In this document: in pieces, positions 48,144 through 55,498 of the stretch
Layout: each line of letters opens with the position of its first letter
How positions within the stretch are numbered: the first letter of the stretch is position 1
Source: Streptomyces sp. MJM8645
Lineage (GTDB): Bacteria > Actinomycetota > Actinomycetes > Streptomycetales > Streptomycetaceae
NCBI RefSeq assembly: GCF_001625365.1
Contig: NZ_LJJF01000001.1
Location: forward strand, 5,152,501 to 5,216,500
Reading direction: 5' to 3'
Length of the DNA: 64,000 nucleotides
Program-made: the position numbers and the translations under genes
Notes under the pieces: model-generated
Told to the model about the DNA's origin: nothing
The model's database searches: none
The model's input: only the letters and a program-made list of their open reading frames with translations

Positions 48144-49112
48144 TCAGCGGGCCGGCCAGTACAGGCCGGGGTCCTTGGAGTTCTCGGGCAGGTAGGGCTG
48201 GACCCACCGCTCGAACGACTTCTGCCAGCCCTTGTCCTTGTCCGCGTAGTAGTCGGAGATCACCTGGTTGACCCGGGCGGTGAGGTCGGTGCTGTTCTGG
48301 CGCATCGCGACACCGATCGTCTCCGGCTGTTCGAAGCCGTCCACCACCTTCACCGTCTGGTCCTGCGCGGCCTGGCCGACCGCCAGTTCGTCGTCGGTCA
48401 TGGTGGCGTCGACCTTGCCGAGCTGCATGCGGACCAGGCAGTCGAGCTGGTTGGTCACCAGGACGAGCTGCTTGGCGGTCTTCTTGGCGTTCAGCACGTC
48501 CTTGGCCACCGAGCCGTCCGCGGCGCAGACCGTCTTGCCGCCGATCGCCTCGTCGAGGTTCTTGACCGTGGACGACCGGGGCACCAGGACCCGCTGCTTG
48601 ATATTGAAGTACGACCGGGAGAAGGCGACCTTCTTCAGGTTGGCGCAGCTGATCGTCATGGTGCGGACGATCAGGTCGACCTGGTTGCCCGTGAGGGCGT
48701 CGGCCCGGCCGGCGGTCGACACCGGCTTGAGCACCACCTTGGCCGGATTGCCCATGATGGCCACGCCGATCGTCCTCGCGAGGTCGATGTCGAAGCCTTC
48801 GAGCTCACCGGTGTTCGGGTTGCGGGCGCCCCAGCGGTAGCTGTTCTGGTCCACGCCGATGATCAGGGTGTCCTTGGCCTTGATGGCCTTCACCGCCGGG
48901 CCGTCCACGGTGCTCGGCGGCACGGTGCTGGTCAGGTCGCAGGACTCGGCCTCTTCCTGTCCGGCCTGTTCCTGCCCGGTCGACCGGACGGCCTGCGGTG
49001 CGCCCGTGGCGGCCGCGGCGCCGGACGGCCCGCCCCCGCCGAGCACGGCCGCGCCGGCGGCCAGCAGCGCCAGCACGGTGGCCGGCCTGGTGCCTGCGGT
49101 TCTCCTGCGCAT
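48144..49112 (-). CDS. glnH: GlnH-like glutamate/aspartate-binding protein
   Basis: The 322-residue protein is a type-3 periplasmic binding protein. A hydrophobic N-terminus (TVLALLAAGAAVLGGGG) directs export; the binding domain shows TLIIGVDQNSYRWGARNP, LEGFDIDLARTIGVAI, VDLIVRTMTIS and ATMTDDELAVGQA. In mycobacteria and corynebacteria GlnH is a lipoprotein that binds aspartate and glutamate and signals with GlnX to PknG. There is no lipobox Cys here (the segment reads GGGGPSGAAAATG), so it may be free, or held at the membrane by its hydrophobic N-terminus. No ABC permease genes adjoin it, which supports a sensory role. It lies 15 bases after glnX. Confidence 0.9.
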   Translation of the reverse strand: MRRRTAGTRPATVLALLAAGAAVLGGGGPSGAAAATGAPQAVRSTGQEQAGQEEAESCDLTSTVPPSTVDGPAVKAIKAKDTLIIGVDQNSYRWGARNPNTGELEGFDIDLARTIGVAIMGNPAKVVLKPVSTAGRADALTGNQVDLIVRTMTISCANLKKVAFSRSYFNIKQRVLVPRSSTVKNLDEAIGGKTVCAADGSVAKDVLNAKKTAKQLVLVTNQLDCLVRMQLGKVDATMTDDELAVGQAAQDQTVKVVDGFEQPETIGVAMRQNSTDLTARVNQVISDYYADKDKGWQKSFERWVQPYLPENSKDPGLYWPAR

Positions 49113-49127
49113 GTGTCCGTTCCCCCT

Positions 49128-50621
49128 CTACCGGTACTCGGCCAGTCGGCGGCCCAGGCCGCGCAGCGCGGCGGCCGCGGCCACCACGCCGAGCAGCGCG
49201 GCCGCGAGGGCGGCGAGCCGGAGGTCGCCCTCGGTGTCCTTGGCGGAGCGCTTGAAGTGCTCCTGTTCGGTGGTGGCGGCCTGGTCGAGCGCCTTGTCGG
49301 TGGCCTTGAAGGCGCCGTCCGCGGTGTTCGCCTCGGCGGCCGGGTCCGCCGTCACGGTCGCCTGCAGTGCGCCCTGGTAGTCGGCCTGCTGGGTCTCCAT
49401 GGCGTATGCCGCGTCGTGCCGGGTGCGCCACGTCTCGTACTGCCGGTCGGCCTCGCCGATCTGCTGCCGGGCGTCCGCGGGGGCCAGGTCGAGGGCCTGG
49501 CGCAGCGAGCCGGAGTGCTGCCCCATCGGGACGTTCGCGGGCTCGCCCCCGGCGAGCTGCTGGGTGATCGCCTTCCACTGGTCCGCGTACGCGGTGGTGG
49601 AGCCGCGGGCGACGAGGTTCAGGTTCTCCGCCAGCCGGGCGGAAAGCACCTGCACCCGGGCGGTGTTGAGCGCCCGCAGCGGCTGCGCGCCCTGCTTCCA
49701 GCTCTGCTGGAGCGCGGCGTTGGTGGTCAGGCCGGTGACGGCCAGCCAGAGCGCCCCGGCCAGGACGGCGGCGGTGGCCCCGAGCAGGCCGGGGTTGAAC
49801 ACCCGGTTGGTGCGGCGGAACAGCGTCACCTGCACCCAGACCAGCGCGCCGAGGGTGAGCACCCCCAGGCCGTACGCGGCCCACGGGCTGGACTTCGCCT
49901 CGGCGTAGTCCTTGTCCAGCTCGTCGTTCTCGATGGCGGTCAGCTCGGCGGCGCGCTGCAGCAGGGTGCCCTGCATCTGCTCGGAGGCGTACCGCAGGTA
50001 GGCGCCGCCGAGCGGCAGGCCCAGCCGGTTGTTCGCCCGCGCGGTCTCCACCAGGCCGGCGTAGACGGGGAGTTGATTGTTCAGCTCGGTGAGCTTCCGG
50101 TACGCGGGGGAGTCGATGGTGGTCTGCGCGGCGGCCTTGGTGATCAGGCCGGTGGCCGAGGCCAGATCGCCCTCGTAGTCGCGGCGCACGGCCTCCGTCT
50201 CCTCCCCGGCGAGCAGGAAGCGGGTGGCCGCGGTGGTGTCGGCGTGGGCCAGCAGGCGGTGGATGTCGGCCGCGTCCTTGCTCAGCGGCTGGCTGTGCTG
50301 GACCACCCGGTTGGCGGCCTCCGCCTTGGTCTCCAACTGCCAGGCGGTCAGCGCGCCGAAGGCCACGGTCAGCACCGCGAGCACCGCCCCGGCCAGCCGC
50401 AGCCGGCCCGGCGCCGTCCGGGTGGCGTTCGCCAGCCGGGCCCGCAGGCCGGACAGGCCGCGCGGCGCGGGCCCGGCCGACGGCCGCCGGGCGGGCGCGG
50501 CGCCGGGTCTGGACGCCGGGACGCCCCGGACGCCCGGCACGGCCGGTGCCGTGCCCGGCGGGCCGCTCGGCCGTGCCGGGACCACGGCGCCCGGTGCGCC
50601 GTTACCTACTGGTGTTGCCAC
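49128..50621 (-). CDS. glnX: GlnX-like membrane sensor protein
   Basis: The 497-residue protein has four membrane helices: near residue 70 (LAGAVLAVLTVAFGALTAW), a pair near 240-290 (YGLGVLTLGALVWVQVTLF and GLLGATAAVLAGALWLAVTGL) and one at the C-terminus (LAALAAALLGVVAAAAALRG). Two long alpha-helical extracytoplasmic segments separate them, as in four-helix-bundle sensors. Four helices and position before glnH and upstream of pknG fit GlnX, the membrane partner in the mycobacterial system. GTG at 50621 was chosen because GGAGG lies nine bases upstream; an ATG at 50630 would leave no spacing. No kinase or HAMP domain is visible. Confidence 0.88.
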   Translation of the reverse strand: MATPVGNGAPGAVVPARPSGPPGTAPAVPGVRGVPASRPGAAPARRPSAGPAPRGLSGLRARLANATRTAPGRLRLAGAVLAVLTVAFGALTAWQLETKAEAANRVVQHSQPLSKDAADIHRLLAHADTTAATRFLLAGEETEAVRRDYEGDLASATGLITKAAAQTTIDSPAYRKLTELNNQLPVYAGLVETARANNRLGLPLGGAYLRYASEQMQGTLLQRAAELTAIENDELDKDYAEAKSSPWAAYGLGVLTLGALVWVQVTLFRRTNRVFNPGLLGATAAVLAGALWLAVTGLTTNAALQQSWKQGAQPLRALNTARVQVLSARLAENLNLVARGSTTAYADQWKAITQQLAGGEPANVPMGQHSGSLRQALDLAPADARQQIGEADRQYETWRTRHDAAYAMETQQADYQGALQATVTADPAAEANTADGAFKATDKALDQAATTEQEHFKRSAKDTEGDLRLAALAAALLGVVAAAAALRGLGRRLAEYR

Positions 50622-51038
50622 CCGCCTCATCCTCCCCAGGGGCCGGGCCCGCTGTCCGGGGCCCGGCCGATGCCAGCAGTATGGCCGTGACTCCCCCTGG
50701 CCACACCCGAATTGCGCCGATCTTGAGCTTGCCCTGCACGTGCGGCGCACGCCTCCCGCGCGCCCCCGGGGCCCCGCTGCCCGGCGGCCGGCGGTGAACC
50801 GTCCGACGCGGGATGCACCCTATGCGGTTCCTCCGACAGGCCGGAGCGGCGAGGTCCGGTTGCGGCGGCGGCACGCGGCGAGTCGAGGACGGACCCCGGT
50901 CCGATCGCGGCGTCGGCGCGCAGGGAGTCGAGGCCGGACCCCGGGGCCGGCTGCGGGGGCGATCCCGCCGTGACGCCACCGTTCCCGGCGCGGTCGGTGC
51001 ACCTGGTTTCGGCGGACACCCTCCGTACGATGGGCAGC
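50622..51038. other. divergent region between glnX and the nucleosidase gene
   Basis: This 417-base gap contains the promoters for both directions. A 45-bp imperfect tandem repeat (50855-50944) contains GAGTCGAGGACGGACCCCGG and its one-mismatch copy 45 bases later. No reading frame is supported. A hairpin-prone GC-rich stretch lies near 50760-50800. Confidence 0.5.
51026..51031 (+). promoter_or_regulatory. -10-like element of the nucleosidase gene
   Basis: TACGAT lies seven bases before the ATG at 51039 and no ribosome-binding site is seen, in line with leaderless starts elsewhere in the window. Confidence 0.5.
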
Positions 51039-51614
51039 ATGCGCCTGCTTGGAACGATCACGCCCGACCGCCCGCTGCTCGTCGTCGCCGTGCGCGAGGA
51101 AGCCGCCCACCTCGACGACCGGCTGCCCGTCCTGCTCACCGGAATAGGGAAGATCAACGCCACCGCCGCGCTGGCCACCGTCCTCGCCCAGGGCGAGAAG
51201 CCGTCCGAGGTGATCAACCTCGGCACGGCCGGCGCGCTGCGCCCCGGCTGGGAGGGCACCCACCACGTCGTCCAGGTCATCCAGCACGACCTCGACACCC
51301 CGGCCCTGCTGGCGCTCACCGGCCGCAGCTACGGCGCCCCGTTGGTGGTCGGCAAGGGCGACGGCCCGGTGCTGGCCACCGGCGACCTCTTCGTCTCCGA
51401 CCCGGCGGCCCGCGACCGGCTCGCCGAGCACGCCGACCTGGTCGACATGGAGGGCTACGCCGTCGCCGCCGTCGCCCACCGCTTCGGGGTGCCGGTGCGC
51501 CTGGTCAAGCACGTCAGCGACGAGGCCGGCGAGGGCGCGAGCCACACCTGGCGCGAGTCGGTCGACGCGTGCGCCCGCCACCTCGCCGACTGGGTCGTCG
51601 CGCAGGGCTGGTGA
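51039..51614 (+). CDS. nucleoside phosphorylase/hydrolase (nucleosidase) family protein
   Basis: The 191-residue protein belongs to the PNP_UDP/MTAN-like family: RPLLVVAVREEAAHL and LLTGIGKINATAALA form the substrate pocket, NLGTAGALRPG is the conserved glycine-rich strand, and LVDMEGYAVAAVAHRFGVPVRLVKHVSD contains VDMEGYA, whose Met and Glu bind ribose. Members split S-adenosylhomocysteine or methylthioadenosine, or related nucleosides; the substrate cannot be told here. ATG at 51039 is used because of the leaderless-type spacing; an ATG nine bases upstream (51030) is in frame and possible. Downstream the ECF sigma gene converges with it. Confidence 0.9.
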   Translation: MRLLGTITPDRPLLVVAVREEAAHLDDRLPVLLTGIGKINATAALATVLAQGEKPSEVINLGTAGALRPGWEGTHHVVQVIQHDLDTPALLALTGRSYGAPLVVGKGDGPVLATGDLFVSDPAARDRLAEHADLVDMEGYAVAAVAHRFGVPVRLVKHVSDEAGEGASHTWRESVDACARHLADWVVAQGW

Positions 51615-51687
51615 CGGCGCGTCCCGAGGACGTGCGGCGCCGACCGGTGCGGGCGGGTGAGAGGGCGGCCGGCCTCCCTCTCGCCCG

Positions 51688-51764
51688 CCGCGTTCAGTCG
51701 CGGAACCTCGCCCGCCACGTTCAGCCGTGGAACCTCGTCCGCCGCGTTCAGTCGCGGAACGCCG
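51688..51764 (-). repeat. 27-bp tandem repeat across the sigma-factor stop codon
   Basis: Three units (51688-51714, 51715-51741, 51742-51764) share the TTCAG core. The gene's stop (51748-51750) lies in the third; all three place TGA in the same frame on the minus strand. Each contains a small stem: CCGCG/CGCGG in units 1 and 3, CCACG/CGTGG in unit 2. The paired change keeps the stem. Confidence 0.9.
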
Positions 51765-52668
51765 AGAGGTCCAGCGCCGCCAGCCGCTCCGGATCGGTGA
51801 GCACCTCGATCGCCGCGATCGCGCCGTCCACCACGGTGAACGCCATGACCGACAGTGGCCGGCCGCCCTCGCCGATCGCCACCGCGCCCGCGGCGCCGTT
51901 GACCAGCGCCGGGCGGGCGAACGGCGACAGCCCGCCCCACAGCACCGGCTGGTCGGCCACCGCGGCCGCGCCCGTCAGCACCACCGGGTGCCGGGCCCGC
52001 ACCGCGCCGCCGTCCGAGCGCAGCACCACGCCCGGGGCGAGCACGGCCACCAGCGCGCCCAGGTCGCCGGCGCGGGCGGCCGCGAAGAAGGCGTCCACGG
52101 CGGCCCGCTGACGGCCCGGGTCCGGGTCGGGCGCCGGCGCCTGGTCCTGAACCCGGCGGCGGGCCCGGTCGGCCAGCTGGCGGGTCGCGGCCGCCGTCCG
52201 CTCGATCAGCGGGGCGATCTCGGCGAACGGCACCGCGAACAGGTCGTGCAGTACGAAGGCGATCCGCTCGGCCGGGGCCAGCGACTCCAGCACCACCATC
52301 AGCGCCAGGCCCACCGAGTCCCCGAGCAGCACCTCCTGCCCGGGGTCGGCCACCCCCTCGCGCCGCAGCAGCGGGTCCGGGATGCGCGCCGGGCCCGGCT
52401 CACCCGCCTCGGCCTCCGGCGGCTCCTCGCGGCGCAGCTCCCGGCCGCGCAGCAGGTTGAGGCAGACCCGCGAGACCACCGTGGTCAGCCAGCCGGGGAG
52501 GTTCTGCACGTCGGAGGTGTCGGTGCGGTCGTAGCGCAGCCAGGCCTCGTGGACGGCCTCCTCGGCCTCGCTCACCGAGCCGAGCATCCGGTACGCCACG
52601 GCCCGCAGCCGGGGCCGCTGCGCCTCGAACAGTGCGGCCCGCTCGTCCGGAGGTAATTTCTCGTCCAC
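51748..52668 (-). CDS. ECF sigma factor, ECF41/SigJ-like
   Basis: The 306-residue protein has sigma region 2 (residues about 10-75: FEAQRPRLRAVAYRMLGSVSEAEEAVHEAWLRY) and region 4 (about 120-170: VVLESLAPAERIAFVLHDLFAVPFAEIAPLI), then a SnoaL-like C-terminal domain of about 115 residues (VDAFFAAARAGDLGALVAVLAPG, LRSDGGAVRARHPV). The C-terminal extension is the mark of the ECF41 group, where it controls sigma activity instead of a separate anti-sigma. The DGG motif of that domain is present. The typical partner (a carboxymuconolactone decarboxylase or oxidoreductase) is not adjacent. GTG at 52668 follows AAGGAA. Confidence 0.93.
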   Translation of the reverse strand: MDEKLPPDERAALFEAQRPRLRAVAYRMLGSVSEAEEAVHEAWLRYDRTDTSDVQNLPGWLTTVVSRVCLNLLRGRELRREEPPEAEAGEPGPARIPDPLLRREGVADPGQEVLLGDSVGLALMVVLESLAPAERIAFVLHDLFAVPFAEIAPLIERTAAATRQLADRARRRVQDQAPAPDPDPGRQRAAVDAFFAAARAGDLGALVAVLAPGVVLRSDGGAVRARHPVVLTGAAAVADQPVLWGGLSPFARPALVNGAAGAVAIGEGGRPLSVMAFTVVDGAIAAIEVLTDPERLAALDLSAFRD

Positions 52669-52802
52669 CGTGTCACATTCCTTCGCCGCTGGGGGTCAGA
52701 GCAACAGGAGCCACCCAACAACGGCTGCGCCGTAGAGATCAACTCCCCACCCGGGGCGAGTCGGAGACGACGGGTGGCGGGGTGGGTGTCACCGCCGGGT
52801 TC

Positions 52803-52808
52803 TAGTCT
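52803..52808 (+). promoter_or_regulatory. -10-like element of the gene at 52816
   Basis: TAGTCT lies seven bases before the ATG at 52816. No ribosome-binding site is seen, so the mRNA is probably leaderless. Confidence 0.5.
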
Positions 52809-52815
52809 GGCGGCC

Positions 52816-53346
52816 ATGCCGACGACCCCGCTGCTCGACGCGATCCGCGCCAACCCCGCCGCCCTCGACTACCTGGCCTGGCCGGGCGACCTCAGCCTCG
52901 ACCACTACCCGCACGTCGAGGAGGTGGTGCTCGCCTCCGGGGAGGCCCTGGAGCCGGTGGCCAAGGACGGCGCGGGCGGCACCTTCTTCCTGTGCGGGGA
53001 GGGCGGCGAGGAGCGTCCCGTCCTGTACGCCGACTCGGAGGGCGGCGCGGCGGTGCTGGCCGTCGGGCTGCCGGAGCTGGTCCGGCTGCTGCTGGCGGTG
53101 CCGTGGTGGCGGGACTGCCCGCGGCTGACGGTGGAGGAGAGCGCGGAGGCCGCCGAGGAGTATCTGGAGGACGAGCCCGGCCTGTACGCGGAGCGGGACG
53201 CGGCCGCCGCCGCGCTCGGCCTCGAAGTCCCGGGCGTGGCTGCGGCGTTGGCTCGGCTGCGGGAGGTCGCGCTCGGTCTCGGGCCCGCGTACGTGCTGCT
53301 CAACGCCGAGGAGGGCGGCGCCTACGAGCCCTTGTTCCGGGTCTGA
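52816..53346 (+). CDS. hypothetical protein, possibly SUKH-like
   Basis: The 176-residue protein has no confident family. ALEPVAKDGAGGTFFLCGEG and RPVLYADSEGGAAVLA resemble the strand-turn patterns of SMI1/KNR4 (SUKH) proteins, which include immunity proteins of toxin systems, but this is weak. It has no signal peptide or membrane helix and is rich in Glu and Ala, with a helical C-terminal half. ATG at 52816 is supported by the spacing of a -10-like TAGTCT. No toxin gene adjoins it. Three 12-bp GGTGGTCGTGC repeats follow its stop codon. Confidence 0.8.
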   Translation: MPTTPLLDAIRANPAALDYLAWPGDLSLDHYPHVEEVVLASGEALEPVAKDGAGGTFFLCGEGGEERPVLYADSEGGAAVLAVGLPELVRLLLAVPWWRDCPRLTVEESAEAAEEYLEDEPGLYAERDAAAAALGLEVPGVAAALARLREVALGLGPAYVLLNAEEGGAYEPLFRV

Positions 53347-53348
53347 GC

Positions 53349-53386
53349 GGGTGGTCGTGCCGGTGGTCGTGCGGGTGGTCGTGCGG
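53349..53386 (+). repeat. 12-bp tandem repeat after a hypothetical gene
   Basis: GGTGGTCGTGC plus one variable base occurs three times in a row, starting five bases after the stop codon of the hypothetical gene at 53346. Unlike other repeats here, it contains no in-frame stop. Confidence 0.85.
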
Positions 53387-53504
53387 CCTGGCGGCATCAG
53401 CTCTCCGGCCCCGGGCATACATGAGGGGTTGTCCGGCATCGGGTCGTGACGGCGGGAGACCGGCCCCGGATCCGACCGTGGGCGGCGCGAGGGAAGAGGC
53501 GATC

Positions 53505-54320
53505 GTGGGCGAACTGGACGGCAGGACGGCGCTGGTGACGGGCGGCTCGCGCGGGATCGGGCGGGCGGTGGCGCAGCGGCTCGCCGCCGACGGGGCACTG
53601 GTCGCGGTCCACTACGGCGGCAACGAGGCGGCCGCCGCGGAGACCGTGGAGCTGATCGCCAAGGCCGGCGGCCGGGCGTTCGCGGTGCGGGCCCGGTTCG
53701 GCAAGAGCGGTGCGCTGGACCAGCTGTTCGAGGGCCTCGCCGCCGGGCTGGCGGAGCACGGCGAGCAGGGTGGGGACGGCGAGGTCGGTGGGGACGGCGG
53801 GGCCGGCCTGGACATCCTGGTCAACAACGCGGGCATCCACCTGGCCGGGTCGATCGGGCAGCTCACGGAGGAGGAGTTCGACCGGTTGATGGCGATCAAC
53901 GTGCGCACGCCGATCTTCGTGATCCAGCGGGCGATTCCGCTGCTGCGGGACGGCGGGCGGATCGTCAACGTGGCCTCGGCGGCCGCCCGGATCGGCTCCC
54001 CGGTCCAGATCGGCTACACCGTCAGCAAGACGGCGCTGGTGGCCCTCGCCGCACCGCTCGCCAACGAGCTCGGCCGGCGCGGGATCACCGTGAACACCGT
54101 CAACCCCGGGGTGATCCTGACCGACATGACGTCCCAGTGGACGGGCGTCCCCGAGGCGATGGCCGGGCTCGAATCGATCACCGCACTCGGCCGGATCGGC
54201 CAGCCGGAGGACGTCGCGGACGTGGTGGGCTTCCTGGCGGGCCCGCAGGGCCGCTGGGTGACCGGCCAGACCATCGACGCCTCCGGCGGCACCTACCTCG
54301 GCCCGATCCCGCCCGCGTGA
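53505..54320 (+). CDS. short-chain dehydrogenase/reductase (SDR)
   Basis: The 271-residue protein is a classical SDR: TGGSRGIG near residues 12-19, NNAG near 107, Ser in VNVASAAARIGSPVQ, and YTVSK, the YxxxK motif, near 176. Its C-terminal WVTGQTIDASGG is canonical. GTG at 53505 behind GGGAAGAGG was chosen over far upstream starts. Between the second and third Rossmann strands is a Gly/Asp/Glu-rich insertion (about residues 86-100, EQGGDGEVGGDGGAG) made by an internal repeat, GTCGGTGGGGACGG-like. The substrate is unknown. A perfect 23-bp hairpin follows 36 bases after the stop. Confidence 0.92.
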   Translation: MGELDGRTALVTGGSRGIGRAVAQRLAADGALVAVHYGGNEAAAAETVELIAKAGGRAFAVRARFGKSGALDQLFEGLAAGLAEHGEQGGDGEVGGDGGAGLDILVNNAGIHLAGSIGQLTEEEFDRLMAINVRTPIFVIQRAIPLLRDGGRIVNVASAAARIGSPVQIGYTVSKTALVALAAPLANELGRRGITVNTVNPGVILTDMTSQWTGVPEAMAGLESITALGRIGQPEDVADVVGFLAGPQGRWVTGQTIDASGGTYLGPIPPA

Positions 54321-54355
54321 CCTGAGTAGGACCGACTCGGCCGGACAGGGCCGAG

Positions 54356-54414
54356 TGCCGAGAAGCCGACGGGGTGGCAGCCCTCAGCGCCGCCACCCCG
54401 TCGGCTTCTCGGCA
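54356..54414. terminator. terminator with 23-bp perfect stem
   Basis: The arms 54356-54378 and 54392-54414 are perfectly complementary over 23 bases, with a 13-base loop. The stem begins TGCCGAGAAGCCGACGG. It is the strongest hairpin in the window and ends the SDR transcript. Confidence 0.9.
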
Positions 54415-54417
54415 TTG

Positions 54418-54449
54418 AAGGTGGGGTTCATTGAGCCAAACCCCACCTT
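54418..54449. other. second hairpin next to the SDR terminator
   Basis: AAGGTGGGGTT and AACCCCACCTT form a perfect 11-bp stem with a ten-base loop, three bases after the long terminator. It may strengthen termination or be left from an insertion. Confidence 0.6.
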
Positions 54450-54697
54450 GGAGTGATGTTTTGAGATGGCGTCAGATCTCCGAAGGCGGCTGGAGGGCCA
54501 GGCCGATGGCGGACGCCCCGCGGAACGCGGGATTCCCCTAACTGGCCTGTCGATCAAGGGTGGTTCTAACCCCGAGAGCGTGTGCTTTTTGGACGTTCGC
54601 CGGACTCCGGGCATGCTCCGTGGCGGGTGCGGACAGACGTGTCGGGAGCGTTCTGGCGTCATCGGGGTAACAATCGAGTGAACCGGGGATTCGACAC
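54450..54697. other. region upstream of the dioxygenase gene
   Basis: This 248-base segment is less GC-rich than its surroundings. A minus-strand reading frame crosses it and runs into the terminator; it is not credited as a gene. The promoter for the dioxygenase gene should lie here, but no clear -35/-10 pair was found. Confidence 0.35.
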
Positions 54698-55498
54698 GTG
54701 GCAGAGGTCCGCACCGCTGAGGTTCAGACAGGGAGTTTCACGGAGGACGGTTTCCTGGTGCTGCCGGGCTTCCTCCCGGCCGGTCTCGTGGACCGCCTCG
54801 TTCCGGAGGTGGACAGATGGGTGGAGGAAGGGTGGCGTCAGCGGTCCATAGAGGCCAGTCTGCGTCCGGGGGCGCGCGCACCGGAGGTGATCGAACTGGA
54901 CCTGCTGGCGCACGGTGAGCTCGCGGTGCTGCCGGCACTGCTGGACCTGCTCGGCCGCCCCGAGCTGCTCGGGCCGTCCTTCGTCTTCCACCACCTGCAC
55001 AGCGACCGGCGGCCGGCCGGGGGAGCGGGCAAGAGCTGGCACCACGACTACGAGCAACGGCCCCAGCGCGACCGCCGCCTCCCCATGATCCACGCCCTGC
55101 ACTACATCGGCGGGCTCCAGCCGGAGCTGGGTGGTCTGGCCGTCCTGCCCGGCTCGCACCGGGAGGTGGCCCAGAAGGACGCCCGGAGCCACCTGGGAAC
55201 GGGTGTGCTGTCGGGGGAGACGGTCATCGACGAACTGCCGCCCGGGTCCACCGTCGTGCTCCATTCGGCGCTCTTCCACACGCGTAGGTCCGCCCCCGGG
55301 GCGGATCCGGGTACGGGGCCCCGTTACATGATCGACGGCTCGTACTGTCGTACCGGCACGCGGTGGCCCCCGGTCAAGCCGTACTGGCGGCAGGTGCTGG
55401 CGGTGGGGCGCGCCCGCGGCCTGGACGCGGGGTGGCCGGAGCTCTTCGCCGAGCGGCACTTCGGCGAGTACGAAGGAACGGAGAGGTCCGGCGGATGA
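54698..55498 (+). CDS. phytanoyl-CoA dioxygenase family Fe(II)/2-oxoglutarate oxygenase
   Basis: The 266-residue protein has the PhyH fold. Near residues 110-118 KSWHHDYEQRP provides the H-x-D pair for iron, HALHYIGGLQPELGGLAVLPGSH is the core strand segment, and VLHSALFHTRRSAP near 190-204 has the distal His and the Arg for 2-oxoglutarate. It should hydroxylate a small molecule using O2. GTG at 54698 has a weak upstream GGGGA. The next gene overlaps its stop by four bases (ATGA), so they are translationally coupled. It may form a biosynthetic unit with the downstream genes. Confidence 0.9.
   Translation: MAEVRTAEVQTGSFTEDGFLVLPGFLPAGLVDRLVPEVDRWVEEGWRQRSIEASLRPGARAPEVIELDLLAHGELAVLPALLDLLGRPELLGPSFVFHHLHSDRRPAGGAGKSWHHDYEQRPQRDRRLPMIHALHYIGGLQPELGGLAVLPGSHREVAQKDARSHLGTGVLSGETVIDELPPGSTVVLHSALFHTRRSAPGADPGTGPRYMIDGSYCRTGTRWPPVKPYWRQVLAVGRARGLDAGWPELFAERHFGEYEGTERSGG

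Noticed and set aside
54384..54662. 92-codon minus-strand frame upstream of the dioxygenase gene
   Set aside because: It runs into the long terminator stem and has no convincing start or family match.
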